Source: Edwardsiella tarda ATCC 15947 = NBRC 105688 (GTDB lineage Bacteria; Pseudomonadota; Gammaproteobacteria; Enterobacterales; Enterobacteriaceae). From it: a DNA stretch of 64,000 bases. The position numbers were made by a program, and so were the translations under genes. Each line of letters begins with the position of its first letter. Positions within the stretch are counted from its first letter, which is position 1. The stretch lies in assembly GCF_003113495.2 (NCBI RefSeq), contig NZ_CP084506.1, positions 3,100,001-3,164,000 on the forward strand. The letters run 5' to 3'. Shown here piece after piece: positions 50,337 through 62,918 of the stretch. A model generated the notes under the pieces. That model worked only from the letters and a program-made list of their open reading frames with translations. It ran no database searches and had not been told where the DNA came from.

Positions 50337-50963
50337 CTACAGTTTCCGCCCTGTCGCTACGATGTACACTTCGCGCGAACGCGCACGCGAAGCTTCAGGC
50401 TTACGAATCTTCACCTTCGTAAACAGGGAGCGGATCTGGCCCAGATACTCGTCAAATCCCTCTCCCTGAAAGACCTTCACCACAAAACTACCACCGGGTG
50501 CCAGAACATCTTTGGCCATTTCCAACGCCAATTCAACCAGATACATGGCACGCGGAATATCTACGGAAGGGGTGCCGCTCATATTGGGTGCCATATCAGA
50601 CATCACCACCTGCACCTTGGCATCACCCACTCGCTCCATCAGCGCCGCCAGCACCAATTCATCACGAAAATCGCCCTGGAGGAAATCGACGCCAACGATA
50701 GGATCCATAGGTAAAAGATCGCACGCAATCACCCGACCTTTATCGCCGATTTGTGTGACCACATACTGTGACCATCCCCCGGGCGCGGCGCCCAAATCCA
50801 CCACGGTCATACCCGGCCGAAAGATCTTATCTGTCCCCTGGATCTCGTCCAGTTTAAACCAGGCACGCGAACGTAGCCCCTTTTTCTGTGCTTGTTGCAC
50901 ATATTTATCGCTAAAATGTTCCTGTAACCAGCGACTCGAACTGGCTGAACGTTTTTTACCCAT
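50337..50963 (-). CDS. rlmE: 23S rRNA 2'-O-ribose U2552 methyltransferase RlmE (FtsJ/RrmJ)
   Basis: 208 residues. The SAM site is [14 protein letters not shown], and the K-D-K-E catalytic tetrad residues are present in [25 protein letters not shown] and the RSREVYIVA end. It is a heat-shock gene in E. coli, forming an operon with ftsH, which follows after 56 bases. Divergent from yhbY. Confidence 0.97.
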   Translation of the reverse strand: MGKKRSASSSRWLQEHFSDKYVQQAQKKGLRSRAWFKLDEIQGTDKIFRPGMTVVDLGAAPGGWSQYVVTQIGDKGRVIACDLLPMDPIVGVDFLQGDFRDELVLAALMERVGDAKVQVVMSDMAPNMSGTPSVDIPRAMYLVELALEMAKDVLAPGGSFVVKVFQGEGFDEYLGQIRSLFTKVKIRKPEASRARSREVYIVATGRKL

Positions 50964-51093
50964 CTTTAATACTCACTAAATTACAGGTTCATCTGCTTTG
51001 AAAACACCACAACGGCGCAAGACCGATTTGGTGATAATGCTGAGATGGCGCTAGAATGTACCGTTTTCAATCCCAACCTAAGCAAAAAAGACG

Positions 51094-51387
51094 ATGAATC
51101 TGACTAACAAGCAAAAACAGCACCTGAAAAGCTTGGCCCATTCGCTGAAGCCTGTTGTGCAACTCGGCGCGAACGGCCTTACTGAAGGGGTGCTCGCAGA
51201 AATTGAACAGGCGCTGGCGCACCATGAGCTGATCAAGGTAAAGATCGCCGCTGAAGAGCGCGAAACCAAAACCCTGATCGCCGACGCCATCGTCCGTGAA
51301 ACCGGTGCGTGTAACGTGCAACTGATCGGTAACGTCTTGGTGATTTACCGCCCAAGCGAAGAGCGTAAGATCAGTTTACCGCGTTAA
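51094..51387 (+). CDS. yhbY: CRM-domain ribosome-assembly protein YhbY
   Basis: 97 residues, the E. coli length. It is a single CRM (KH-like) RNA-binding domain: MNLTNKQKQHLKSLAHSLKPVVQLGANGLTEGVL holds the conserved GxxG-like loop and HELIKVKIA follows. E. coli YhbY associates with pre-50S particles. Divergent from rlmE, followed by a clear terminator. Confidence 0.95.
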   Translation: MNLTNKQKQHLKSLAHSLKPVVQLGANGLTEGVLAEIEQALAHHELIKVKIAAEERETKTLIADAIVRETGACNVQLIGNVLVIYRPSEERKISLPR

Positions 51388-51446
51388 TCTCTTTTCGTAT
51401 AAAGAAAAGATATAACACAGAAAGCCGTGCTTTCTCAGCATATAGC

Positions 51447-51468
51447 AAAGGCCGCAACGCGGCCTTTT
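51447..51468 (+). terminator. yhbY terminator
   Basis: AAAGGCCGC (51447-51455) and GCGGCCTTT (51459-51467) pair around a three-base loop and are followed by a T-rich end. It sits ~60 bases after yhbY, facing greA, and could serve both strands. Confidence 0.85.
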
Positions 51469-51532
51469 CCTATCTTTACACTGGGCGCCGTTCCGCGATG
51501 CCACACAGCGTCACGTCACACGCGAGCAAGGC

Positions 51533-52009
51533 CTAGAGGTACTCGACCTTCAGGATTTCGTATTCGACCTCGCCACCCGGCGTTTTGATCGTCACAACCT
51601 CACCCTCTTCCTTCCCGATCAAGCCACGTGCGATCGGTGAATTGACTGAAATCAGATTGTGTTTGAAGTCCGCCTCATCATCACCCACGATGCGATAGGT
51701 TTGCTGATCTTCCGTATCCACGTTTTCCACGCTAACGGTCGCACCGAAGATCACCCGCCCATTGTTTGGCATCTTAGTGACATCGATCACCTGCGCATTG
51801 GAGAGTTTCGCCTCGATCTCCTGAATACGCCCTTCACAAAACCCTTGCTGTTCACGCGCCGCGTGATACTCCGCATTCTCTTTCAGATCGCCGTGCTCGC
51901 GTGCCTCTGCGATCGCCGCAATGATCTGCGGACGGCGAGTCCCTTTCAAAAAATCTAACTCTTCACGCAGTTTCTCTGCACCGCGCAACGTCATCGGAAT
52001 CTGATTCAT
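51533..52009 (-). CDS. greA: Transcript cleavage factor GreA
   Basis: 158 residues, the E. coli length. The N-terminal antiparallel coiled coil (residues ~1-75, [38 protein letters not shown]) carries the acidic tip Asp/Glu that reaches the RNAP active site; the C-terminal FKBP-like domain ends in YEILKVEYL. The ATG at 52009 follows GAGGTGA at 8 bases; the longer frame to 52129 is leader. Divergent from dacB, as in E. coli. Confidence 0.97.
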   Translation of the reverse strand: MNQIPMTLRGAEKLREELDFLKGTRRPQIIAAIAEAREHGDLKENAEYHAAREQQGFCEGRIQEIEAKLSNAQVIDVTKMPNNGRVIFGATVSVENVDTEDQQTYRIVGDDEADFKHNLISVNSPIARGLIGKEEGEVVTIKTPGGEVEYEILKVEYL

Positions 52010-52257
52010 TGTTTTAGTCACCTCGAAATCTGCTTTACCGGCGCCCGCCTCCGGCGGTCTTATCCCCCACCGTTCGGCTCGACGCCACACAAAATAAACC
52101 TGGCCAGAAACAAGATCCCGGTCAGGCACAATTCTGTCTTTTGCCGGCCATTCTAGCCTAGAGTCGGCGAAGTATCATCGTTTACTTTGACCCGCATTGC
52201 GCCTTAGTATGGCAGGCACGTTACACATCACCCTCAACTATCGGCTTCCTTGGGACT

Positions 52258-53691
52258 ATGCGATTTTCACGATTACTGAGCGGACTGGCCTGTATGCTGG
52301 CGTTTAGCAGCCAAGCGACTCCAGTGCAGGACTATACCCAATACCTGCCCGATGGCACGAATCTGGCGCTGCTGGTGCAAAAAGTCGGCGCCACGACGCC
52401 GGCCATCGATTATCACGGGCAACAGATGGCATTGCCGGCCAGTACCCAGAAGGTGATTACCGGCTTGGTCGCCTTGCTGCAACTGGGGCCAGACTTCCGC
52501 TTCACCACCACGTTCGAGAGTCGGGGGCAAATCAGCGACGGCACCCTTAACGGCGATCTGGTCGTCCGTTTCGATGGCGATCCGACCCTACGCCGCCAAC
52601 AGATCCGCAATATGGTCGCCGCCCTCAAGAAACAGGGAGTTGAGCGGATCCGGGGCGATATCTTTATCGATACCTCGGTGTTTGCGAGTCACGATAAGGC
52701 ACCGGGTTGGCCGTGGAACGACCTGACCCAATGCTTTAGCGCGCCGCCCGCCGCCGCCATCGTCGATCGGAACTGCTTCTCCGTCTCGCTCTATAGCGCG
52801 CCGAAGGCGGGCGAGCGGGCGTTTATCCGCGTCGCCTCCTACTACCCGGTCCACATGTTCAGCGAGGTCAAAACCCTCGCGCGTGGCTCCGCCGAGGCGC
52901 AGTATTGCGAGCTGGATGTCGTCCCCGGGGAGCTGAACCGTTATACCCTGACCGGCTGCCTGACCCAGCGCGCCGACCCGCTACCGTTAGCCTTCGCCGT
53001 ACAGGATGGCGCGGCCTATGCCGGTGCAATCGTCAAGGCAGAGTTGCAACAAGCTAACATCGATATCAGCGGCCATCTACGGCGCGAAACCCAGGTGACG
53101 CCGCAGGGGACCATCCTGGCACAAACCCAGTCGGCTCCGCTGCATGATCTGCTGCGCATCATGCTAAAAAAATCGGACAACATGATTGCCGATACCGTCT
53201 TCCGCACCATCGGTCACAGCTATTTCGGCGTGCCGGGAACCTGGCGGGCCGGATCGGATGCGGTGCGTCAAATCTTACGCAAGAAGGCAGGGATCAATCT
53301 GGGCAACTCCGTCGTGGTCGACGGGTCGGGCCTGTCACGCCATAACCTGATTTCCCCAGCCACCATGATGGAAGTCCTGCAATACATTGCGCAAAATGAT
53401 AACCAACTAAACTTCATCAGCATGCTGCCACTGGCCGGCTACGATGGCACGCTGCAATACCGTGGCGGGCTGCATGAGGCGGGTGTGGATGGCAAGGTGT
53501 CGGCTAAGACCGGATCGTTGCAGGGGGTCTATAACCTCGCTGGCTTTATCACCACCGCCAGTGGCCAACGTATGGCCTTCGTCCAGTATCTGTCGGGCTA
53601 TGCCGTCCCCCCCCAAGATCAACGTACCCGTCGTCAGCCACTGGTGCGCTTCGAGAGTCGACTATACCGTGACATCTACCGTAATAACTGA
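52258..53691 (+). CDS. dacB: D-Ala-D-Ala carboxypeptidase/endopeptidase PBP4 (DacB)
   Basis: 477 residues, equal to E. coli DacB. A Sec signal peptide (to ~residue 20) is followed by the peptidase S13 fold with S62-TQK, SDN in KKSDNMIAD and KTG in SAKTGSLQG. PBP4 cleaves peptide crosslinks and terminal D-Ala in the periplasm. pmrA starts nine bases after the stop, so dacB, pmrA and pmrB probably share a transcript. Confidence 0.96.
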   Translation: MRFSRLLSGLACMLAFSSQATPVQDYTQYLPDGTNLALLVQKVGATTPAIDYHGQQMALPASTQKVITGLVALLQLGPDFRFTTTFESRGQISDGTLNGDLVVRFDGDPTLRRQQIRNMVAALKKQGVERIRGDIFIDTSVFASHDKAPGWPWNDLTQCFSAPPAAAIVDRNCFSVSLYSAPKAGERAFIRVASYYPVHMFSEVKTLARGSAEAQYCELDVVPGELNRYTLTGCLTQRADPLPLAFAVQDGAAYAGAIVKAELQQANIDISGHLRRETQVTPQGTILAQTQSAPLHDLLRIMLKKSDNMIADTVFRTIGHSYFGVPGTWRAGSDAVRQILRKKAGINLGNSVVVDGSGLSRHNLISPATMMEVLQYIAQNDNQLNFISMLPLAGYDGTLQYRGGLHEAGVDGKVSAKTGSLQGVYNLAGFITTASGQRMAFVQYLSGYAVPPQDQRTRRQPLVRFESRLYRDIYRNN

Positions 53692-53700
53692 CGGGGCCGT

Positions 53701-54363
53701 ATGAAGATCCTGATCGTCGAAGACGACACGTTGATCCAGCAAGGGTTGGCGCAAGCGATGGGGCGAGAAAACTATGCCTGCGACTGCGCCGGCAGCGCCG
53801 CCGAGGCCAACGGGCTATTGCAGAGCGGGCAATACAGCTTGATTATCCTCGATCTCGGACTACCCGATATGGATGGCGGCAGTGCGCTACGTCAGTGGCG
53901 CCGCGATGGGATTGCTACCCCGGTCTTAATCCTAACGGCGCGTGATACCGTCGGTGAACGGGTCGCAGGCTTGGATGCCGGTGCCGATGACTACCTGGTT
54001 AAACCTTTCGCCCTGGCCGAGCTGCTGGCACGTACACGTGCCCTGATCCGCCGGATGCAAGGGCTGTGCGACAATATCCTCCAGGTCGATAACATTCGCC
54101 TCGATCTCTCCAACCATCAGGTCAGCTGTAATAACCAAGCCTTGGAGGTTACCCCCAAGGAGTTCACTATCCTAGCCCGCCTGATGACCCGCGCGGGACA
54201 AACCATCAGCCGTGAGGTTTTACAGCAAGATCTCTACTCCTGGCAGGACGAGCTCAGCTCCAATTCGCTGGAAGTACATATCCATAATCTACGGCGTAAG
54301 CTGGGGCGCGAACGGATCAAGACTCTGCGTGGGGTCGGCTATCGGCTGGAAAAGGCACCATGA
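53701..54363 (+). CDS. pmrA: Response regulator PmrA (BasR)
   Basis: 220-residue OmpR-family regulator. The receiver domain has the acidic pocket EDD (7-9), phospho-acceptor Asp51 in ILDLGLPD, Thr79 and Lys101 in YLVKPFALAEL; the winged-helix DNA-binding domain ends EVHIHNLRRKLGRERIKTLRGVGYRLE. PmrA turns on lipid A modification genes for polymyxin resistance. Its stop overlaps the pmrB ATG (ATGA). Placement between dacB and pmrB differs from E. coli, where basRS follows eptA. Confidence 0.9.
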   Translation: MKILIVEDDTLIQQGLAQAMGRENYACDCAGSAAEANGLLQSGQYSLIILDLGLPDMDGGSALRQWRRDGIATPVLILTARDTVGERVAGLDAGADDYLVKPFALAELLARTRALIRRMQGLCDNILQVDNIRLDLSNHQVSCNNQALEVTPKEFTILARLMTRAGQTISREVLQQDLYSWQDELSSNSLEVHIHNLRRKLGRERIKTLRGVGYRLEKAP

Positions 54364-55430
54364 TCAGCATGCGGCGCAATCTGCTCATCATGTTGGCGCT
54401 GATCTTATTGATCACTCAGCTCGTCAGCGCATTATGGCTCTGGCACGAGAGCCGAGAGCAAATCAGTTTTCTGGTTAATGAAACCCTCAGCGCTAAGGCG
54501 CGTAATGCCCATGTCGACAAGGAGATCCGCGAGGCCATCGCGGCCCTACTGATCCCCTCGCTGGTGATGATGAGCATCACTCTGCTGGTCTCGGCACTGG
54601 CCGTCAGTTGGATCGTACGCCCGCTCAATCAGCTCCAGGCGCGTCTGGAGAAACGCTCGCCCAGCAACCTGACGCCCATCGACATCGACAGCAAGATGGT
54701 CGAAATCACTTCCGTTACCCGAACGCTCAACCATCTGTTCGCCCGCTTACAGCATACTCTGCGTCAGGAACGCCTCTTTACCGCAGATGCGGCTCACGAG
54801 CTGCGTACCCCATTAGCGGGTATACGCCTGCACTTGGAGTTGATGGAGCAGAATGGCGTCGCGCAGGCCGCGATGCTGGTGCAGCGCATCGATCAGCTGA
54901 TGGCGACGGTAGAACAGCTGTTGATGCTGTCCCGTACGGGGCAAGACTTCGCTGGCGGCCACTATCCACGCTTAGATCTGATCGCCGACGTGATTCGGCC
55001 ACAACAACACGCATTGCGGGAAATGCTCGCCCAACGCCGCCAGCGCTTGGTGCTGGAGATCCCCCCCCAGTTACCGATGCATGGCGATGCGATGCTATTG
55101 AGCCTCATGCTGCGCAACCTCGTGGAAAACGCCCATCGCTACAGCCCCGAACAGAGCGATATCGTGCTGCGGGTCGCCAGCGATCCCAGTGGACGCGACT
55201 GCACCCTCCAGGTGATCGACGGCGGGCCGGGGATCGACGAGTCACGCGCCAATGAACTCACCGAACCCTTCCACCGTTTGGATCGCCGCTTTGGCGGCAG
55301 CGGCTTAGGGCTGCATATCGTGGTACGCGTACTCCAGCTCCATAAGGGGCAACTCAGCTTACGTAATAATCGTCCCGGACCAGGACTCAATGCTCGTTGC
55401 CAACTACCACGCACCTTACAGGACTATTAG
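54360..55430 (+). CDS. pmrB: Sensor kinase PmrB (BasS)
   Basis: 356-residue histidine kinase. Two helices (~8-28 and ~64-86) enclose a short periplasmic loop with ESRE (30-33) and EIRE (55-58), matching the ExxE iron-sensing motifs of PmrB. HAMP follows, then His146 in DAAHELRTPLAGIRLHLEL, N box LVENAHRYS, G1 DGGPGIDES and G2 GGSGLGLHIV. It phosphorylates PmrA in response to Fe3+, Al3+ or mild acid. ATGA overlap with pmrA. Confidence 0.9.
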   Translation: MISMRRNLLIMLALILLITQLVSALWLWHESREQISFLVNETLSAKARNAHVDKEIREAIAALLIPSLVMMSITLLVSALAVSWIVRPLNQLQARLEKRSPSNLTPIDIDSKMVEITSVTRTLNHLFARLQHTLRQERLFTADAAHELRTPLAGIRLHLELMEQNGVAQAAMLVQRIDQLMATVEQLLMLSRTGQDFAGGHYPRLDLIADVIRPQQHALREMLAQRRQRLVLEIPPQLPMHGDAMLLSLMLRNLVENAHRYSPEQSDIVLRVASDPSGRDCTLQVIDGGPGIDESRANELTEPFHRLDRRFGGSGLGLHIVVRVLQLHKGQLSLRNNRPGPGLNARCQLPRTLQDY

Positions 55431-55507
55431 GCGACTCAACTCGCCATCACGCCACAGAGGCGCTCAGTTGGCCCCAGAGGGCGCCTCAACGCACCAGCCA
55501 AAATGAC

Positions 55508-55533
55508 ACAGGGCCGCCAGATGGCGACCCTGT
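55508..55533 (-). terminator. cgtA terminator
   Basis: ACAGGGCCGCC and GGCGACCCTGT pair over 11 bases with one G-U, around a four-base loop, just after the cgtA stop. The minus strand continues GTCATTTTGG, a short U-tract. It lies in the convergent gap with pmrB. Confidence 0.65.
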
Positions 55534-55551
55534 CGGTAGGATGGTGGCGTA

Positions 55552-56727
<1,176 letters not shown>

Positions 56728-56775
56728 CTACTGTCTCCGTAAATCAGTGACCGAACCGCCCGCTGGCAGCCCGGT

Positions 56776-57711
56776 TTATCTGCGTTGGCGCGGCCACCAA
56801 CGGTGACCTATCGCAGAAAACATGGCTCCGGCCACCACCACGACGGCGCCGATATAGCCCACCGCATTCAGCGAGGGCGCCATAAAAGTCGCTGGCCAGA
56901 GTAGCGCCAGAATGTCAGAAAACATCAGTGTAAACAGTGGAGTAAGCGTCACTATCGCCCCCACTTTCGCCACTTGCCAGCGCACCATCGCCTCGGCCAA
57001 TGCGCCATAGCCAACCAGCGTGTTAACCCCGCAAAATAACAAACAGGCCAGTTGCCAGGTACTCAGTCGGTAAATCTGCTCGGGATGCGCCAATGGCCAT
57101 AGGCAGATTGCACATAAAGCATACAACAGCCACAGGATCTGCTGCGAGGCCAGGCGACGCAATAGTATCTTCTGCGCGATGCCATAGCAGACCCAGACCC
57201 CGGCGGCGGCCATGCCAAGCAGCACGCCAAGGGTATAATCCGTCAGCCGAGTCAGAATCTCTGCCAGGCTGGTATTAAAGAATAAGATCAACCCAGCGAT
57301 CAGCAAGGCGGCCCCGACGGCCTGCGCCGGTCGCATCCGCTCTTTCAGCACCAGTACGCTGGCAAACATCAAGCCGACCGGGGAAAGCTGCCCGATCACC
57401 TGCGAAGTGGTCGGGCTCAGATACTGTAACGAGGTGCTGAACAGAATAAAGTTGCCCAGCAACCCTGCCGTAGCGACCGTGAGCCATAATAACCAACGCC
57501 GCTGACGTAGCGAGGCTAACGGTGGCAGTTGACCGCGTAACCACAGCACACCACCCAGCCCGATGGCGGCCATGGTGAAGCGGTACCAGACAATGGTCTC
57601 GGGGGCCATATCAGGTAAAACCTGCTTCATGGCGATCGGCAACGCCCCCCAGAAAACAGCGGTGGTCAATGCCAACGCGATGCCTAAGGCCGCACTCTGC
57701 TTATTCTCCAT
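56776..57711 (-). CDS. yhbE: EamA/DMT-family transporter YhbE
   Basis: 311 residues with ten predicted helices in two EamA repeats. The segments WGALPIAMKQVLPDMAPETIVWYRF and LQYLSPTTSQVIGQLSPVGLM match E. coli YhbE closely. The substrate is unknown. The ATG at 57711 follows AGGG; alternative in-frame ATGs lie at 57717 and 57726. The rplU-rpmA-yhbE-cgtA order is conserved, but a strong terminator stands between rpmA and yhbE. Confidence 0.92.
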   Translation of the reverse strand: MENKQSAALGIALALTTAVFWGALPIAMKQVLPDMAPETIVWYRFTMAAIGLGGVLWLRGQLPPLASLRQRRWLLWLTVATAGLLGNFILFSTSLQYLSPTTSQVIGQLSPVGLMFASVLVLKERMRPAQAVGAALLIAGLILFFNTSLAEILTRLTDYTLGVLLGMAAAGVWVCYGIAQKILLRRLASQQILWLLYALCAICLWPLAHPEQIYRLSTWQLACLLFCGVNTLVGYGALAEAMVRWQVAKVGAIVTLTPLFTLMFSDILALLWPATFMAPSLNAVGYIGAVVVVAGAMFSAIGHRWWPRQRR

Positions 57712-57744
57712 GACCATCCCTGCCACCGTCTGTCTTTATAACGC

Positions 57745-57772
57745 AAAAAAGCCCCGCAAAGTATTGCGGGGC
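57745..57772 (-). terminator. rpmA terminator
   Basis: GCCCCGCAA (57751-57759) and TTGCGGGGC (57764-57772) form a nine-base stem with a four-base loop, followed on the minus strand by six Ts. It ends the rplU-rpmA message before yhbE-cgtA. Confidence 0.9.
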
Positions 57773-57798
57773 CTTACATCTTTCAGGACGCGAAAAAC

Positions 57799-58068
<270 letters not shown>

Positions 58069-58074
58069 CTAAAA

Positions 58075-58461
<387 letters not shown>

Positions 58462-58645
58462 CTACGCAAAAATCATTCAGAAGACAAGGGTAGAATCAGG
58501 GGAAAAGAAGAAAAAAAACACAGTTCCCTCCCCGCCGTTTATCTAAATCATTTTTCAAGTACAATCATACTATAGTTGGCTGCCCATGGCAGCTTGGCAA
58601 AGGCTGCCACCTGGCGGGACATCCATACACAGTTGATATAAAACA

Positions 58646-59617
58646 ATGAATTTAGAAAAAATTACTGAGTTAACCGCGCAGGATATGGCGGATGTTAACG
58701 CAAAAATTCTTCACCAGTTAAACTCGGACGTCACGCTCATCAACCAGCTTGGCTATTACATCATCAGCGGCGGCGGCAAGCGGATCCGTCCGATGATCGC
58801 GGTACTGGCGGCGCGTGCGCTCCACTACCAGGGGGATCGCCATGTTACCATCGCCGCCCTCATCGAATTCATCCATACCGCGACACTCCTGCACGATGAT
58901 GTCGTCGATGAATCGGATATGCGACGGGGTAAAGCCACCGCTAACGCCGCCTTCGGTAATGCCGCCAGCGTACTGGTCGGCGACTTCATCTACACCCGAG
59001 CCTTTCAGATGATGACCAGCCTGCAATCACTACGCATCCTGGAGCTGATGTCCGCCGCGACCAATGTCATCGCCGAAGGCGAAGTCATGCAGCTGATGAA
59101 CGTTAACGATCCGGATATCAGCGAAGAGAATTACATGCAGGTGATCTACAGCAAGACCGCTCGCCTGTTCGAAGCCGCCGCCCAATGCTCCGCTATCTTG
59201 GCTGGCGCCGATACACATCAGGAGCTCGCGCTACAGGATTATGGGCGCTATCTCGGTACCGCATTCCAACTGATCGATGATCTGCTCGATTACGATGCCG
59301 ATGGGGCTACGCTCGGGAAGAATACCGGTGATGATCTCAACGAGGGCAAGCCGACACTGCCGCTATTGCATGCCATGCGTCACGGCTCTCCCGAGCGATC
59401 CGCCATGATCCGTCAGGCGATCGAGCAGGGCAATGGTCGCCATCTGCTGGATCCGGTGCTGGAGACCATGCAACAGGTGGGTTCACTGGACTATACCCGC
59501 CGTCGTGCCGAAGAAGAGGCAGACAAGGCCATCGCGGCATTAGCCGTGCTCGACGACTCTCCCTATAAGCAGGCATTGATCGGTCTCGCCAACTTATCCG
59601 TCAATAGAACATTCTAA
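58646..59617 (+). CDS. ispB: Octaprenyl diphosphate synthase IspB
   Basis: 323 residues. It makes the C40 side chain of ubiquinone and menaquinone. Both Asp-rich motifs are present: LLHDDVVDESD (first, with the DMRRG Arg pair) and LIDDLLDYD (second). The GGKRIRPM loop binds IPP. Divergent from rplU; followed by a terminator and sfsB, as in E. coli. Confidence 0.97.
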   Translation: MNLEKITELTAQDMADVNAKILHQLNSDVTLINQLGYYIISGGGKRIRPMIAVLAARALHYQGDRHVTIAALIEFIHTATLLHDDVVDESDMRRGKATANAAFGNAASVLVGDFIYTRAFQMMTSLQSLRILELMSAATNVIAEGEVMQLMNVNDPDISEENYMQVIYSKTARLFEAAAQCSAILAGADTHQELALQDYGRYLGTAFQLIDDLLDYDADGATLGKNTGDDLNEGKPTLPLLHAMRHGSPERSAMIRQAIEQGNGRHLLDPVLETMQQVGSLDYTRRRAEEEADKAIAALAVLDDSPYKQALIGLANLSVNRTF

Positions 59618-59637
59618 AAAATTTCCAAAAAATGCAC

Positions 59638-59664
59638 AGGCGCCCTTCGGCGCCTTTCTTTTTT
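59638..59664 (+). terminator. ispB terminator
   Basis: AGGCGCC and GGCGCCT pair around CTTC and are followed by TTCTTTTTT, a textbook intrinsic terminator ~20 bases after ispB. Confidence 0.92.
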
Positions 59665-59818
59665 CATGCTGCTCTGTATACAAAATCACAATTCTAACTT
59701 TCCATTAACTGCATAAGTTAGAAATTAATTGAAAAGAAAGCGTGGTTTTTAGATAGTGATAGTGCGTTTTTCAAACGCCGATACCATGAAGGTATGTCCA
59801 GTGATAAGGAAACCACCG

Positions 59819-60103
59819 ATGAAAAAAACAATTCCGGAAGATTGGCACCCCGCCGAAATCATCGCCGCTCTGCATAAACGCAAACTGACGCTCACCCAAG
59901 TGTCACGCAATGCTGGCCTCTCCAGCTCCACCCTCGCCAACGCGTTGACGCGCGCCTGGCCCAAAGGTGAATGGTTGATCGCCGATGCGCTAGAAATCCA
60001 TCCCAGCAAGATCTGGCCTAGCCGTTACTACGATCCCGTCACACACGAGCTGCTCGATCGTAAGAGCCTGATCCGCGATGTGCTGAGCAAACGAAAAACG
60101 TAA
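59819..60103 (+). CDS. sfsB: Ner-like DNA-binding regulator SfsB (Nlp)
   Basis: 94 residues of the Ner/Nlp winged helix-turn-helix family, related to the Mu phage Ner repressor. DWHPAEIIAALHKRKLTLTQVSRNAGLSSSTLANAL contains the HTH, and WPSRYYDPVTHELLDRKSLIR is the family tail. In E. coli it affects maltose metabolism genes under defined conditions; direct targets are unclear. The ATG at 59819 follows AAGGA. Same position next to ispB as in E. coli. Confidence 0.92.
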   Translation: MKKTIPEDWHPAEIIAALHKRKLTLTQVSRNAGLSSSTLANALTRAWPKGEWLIADALEIHPSKIWPSRYYDPVTHELLDRKSLIRDVLSKRKT

Positions 60104-60113
60104 TCCTCGACAT

Positions 60114-60142
60114 AAAAAAACCGCAGGCGATGCCTGCGGTTT
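60114..60142 (-). terminator. mdh terminator, bidirectional
   Basis: AAACCGCAGGC (60118-60128) and GCCTGCGGTTT (60132-60142) form an 11-base stem with a three-base loop. The minus strand continues with a run of Ts; the plus strand has a shorter TTTCG. It lies between convergent sfsB and mdh. Confidence 0.88.
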
Positions 60143-60162
60143 CGTCGCTGCATAAGTCAGAT

Positions 60163-61101
60163 TTACTTATTGATAAAGTCTTCGCCTAACGCGATATCCT
60201 TACGCAACACATCCAACATGCTCTCCAATGCATGCTGTTCGAAGGCGCTCAGCGTACCGATGCTCAGGCGCTGTACCAAGCCCTCTTTACCCAGCAACAA
60301 CGGCTGAGCGAAGAAACGGGCATACTCACCCTCACTCTCGACATAGCCGCATTCGACCACATTCTCGTCGCCCTGCATGGCGCGGACCAGGGAGAGCGCA
60401 AAACGTGCCGCCGCCTGACCCATCGCCAGCGTCGCCGATCCGCCACCGGCCTTGGCTTCCACGACTTCGGTGCCCGCGTTCTGAATACGCTTCGTCAGAT
60501 CGGTCACTTCTTGCTCAGTGAGACTGACGCCCGGGATCTGAGACAGCAGCGGCAGAATGGTCACGCCGGAATGCCCGCCAATCACAGGAATATCGAGGGT
60601 CGCCGGATCCAGGTTCTTCAATTCGCCGACGAAGGTGTTAGAGCGAATGATATCCAGCGTGGTCACGCCGAATAGCTTACTCGGGTTGTAGACACCCGCC
60701 TTCTTCAATACTTCTGCCGCAATCGGCACCATGGTATTCACCGGGTTGGTGATGATACCGATACAGGCGTTCGGACAGGCGCGCGCCACCTGACTGATCA
60801 GATTACGAATAATGCCAGCATTAACGTTGAACAGATCGGAACGGTCCATCCCCGGTTTACGTGCCACACCAGCAGAGATCAAGACGATATCCGCCCCTTC
60901 CAGGGCAGGAGAGGCATCCTCACCACCGAAACCGCGCACCTTGACTGCCGTCGGAATATGGCTCAAATCGACAGCAACGCCCGGCGTTACCGACGCGATA
61001 TCATAGAGAGAGAGTTCTGAACCTGAAGGCAGCTGTGTCTTAAGCAGAAGAGCGAGCGCCTGGCCAATGCCACCCGCCGCGCCGAGAACCGCAACTTTCA
61101 T
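60163..61101 (-). CDS. mdh: Malate dehydrogenase
   Basis: 312 residues, the E. coli length. NAD-dependent TCA-cycle enzyme converting malate and oxaloacetate. Seen: the N-terminal GAAGGIGQ loop, [17 protein letters not shown] (substrate Arg and loop), [19 protein letters not shown] and the catalytic His in [12 protein letters not shown]. Divergent from argR across 455 bases. Confidence 0.98.
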   Translation of the reverse strand: MKVAVLGAAGGIGQALALLLKTQLPSGSELSLYDIASVTPGVAVDLSHIPTAVKVRGFGGEDASPALEGADIVLISAGVARKPGMDRSDLFNVNAGIIRNLISQVARACPNACIGIITNPVNTMVPIAAEVLKKAGVYNPSKLFGVTTLDIIRSNTFVGELKNLDPATLDIPVIGGHSGVTILPLLSQIPGVSLTEQEVTDLTKRIQNAGTEVVEAKAGGGSATLAMGQAAARFALSLVRAMQGDENVVECGYVESEGEYARFFAQPLLLGKEGLVQRLSIGTLSAFEQHALESMLDVLRKDIALGEDFINK

Positions 61102-62027
<926 letters not shown>

Positions 62028-62073
62028 ACGCGCACGCACGGCGTGATGCCGTGCCTCATGCGATGTGCACAAC

Positions 62074-62096
62074 AAGCCCGCTCGTCGGGCTTTTTT
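62074..62096 (+). terminator. argR terminator
   Basis: AAGCCCG and CGGGCTT pair around CTCGT, followed by a T-run to 62096. Strong intrinsic terminator ~45 bases after the argR stop. Confidence 0.9.
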
Positions 62097-62402
62097 ACAC
62101 CCGCCCCCTGCGCACTTCATCCTCTCCGCGATCTCACACCTTGTCAGCCTAGGTCACTAAACAGCGAACGCATTTTTAGCAAAAATCAATAATTCATTGT
62201 TATTAATTGCTTTTTTTAATTGCTGTTCTTTTTTCCGGCGTTATTTAGTCCATTAGGATCTATCCCATAGATAGAAAACCAAAAAATAACATAAGGGATG
62301 ATTAGCATGGTATTAATAATATCGGTTATTAGTATATACTGCGTAATGAGAGATAAATCACATTTTTAACCAGGCTACATGCCAAAGCAGAGGAGTAACA
62401 CA
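62097..62402. other. argR-yhcN intergenic region, AT-rich
   Basis: No gene is seen. The stretch is strongly AT-rich with the small repeat TAATAA-N6-TTATTA near 62313-62332. The yhcN promoter must lie here; its E. coli relative responds to peroxide and acid stress, but no specific site can be assigned. Confidence 0.4.
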
Positions 62403-62681
62403 ATGAAAATTAAAATGGCTATCGCCACCCTATGCACCCTTTCCGTACTCTCTTTCGCCGGCGTTGCCGCCGACACAGCACAGGTCAAGGAGATCAACAC
62501 CGCACAGGCCAACCACCTACAACCTATTGGGGTGATCAGCGTCGCCGGGTTAGATGGTACTGAAGCCGACATCGGCCAACAGTTAGCGACCAAAGCGCGC
62601 CTGCAGGGTGCCAGCGCCTTTCATATCATCGAAGAACGGATCGATGGAAGCTACCATGCTACTGCATTGATTTACCGCTAA
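62403..62681 (+). CDS. yhcN: YhcN/BhsA/McbA family periplasmic stress protein (DUF1471)
   Basis: 92 residues with a Sec signal peptide (MKIKMAIATLCTLSVLSFAG, cleavage near VAA-DT at ~23) and the DUF1471 fold: LQPIGVISVAGLDGTEADIGQQLATKARLQGASAFHIIE. The family members are small periplasmic or outer-membrane stress proteins; YhcN in E. coli is linked to acid and peroxide stress. GGAG is 9 bases before the ATG. Position after argR fits yhcN. Confidence 0.92.
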   Translation: MKIKMAIATLCTLSVLSFAGVAADTAQVKEINTAQANHLQPIGVISVAGLDGTEADIGQQLATKARLQGASAFHIIEERIDGSYHATALIYR

Positions 62682-62918
62682 GGCCCCGCTATAACGCAGA
62701 GCCCCCACAACGCCGTCCGCCGCATCTCGCCATGCTAGCAGTAAAAAACGTTTACATCGCCGATGGCCGTGATAACGCGCTAAACAGGCAGATGAAAGAC
62801 CTTAACATGCGCTCTTCGCCACGCTGGTGAGATTGAACGCCGCCAACCATCGGGCCAAGCCAAAACCGATTGGCAGGCACGCGGCTAAACGTCCGTTTCC
62901 GTGGGCAATACAATAGAA

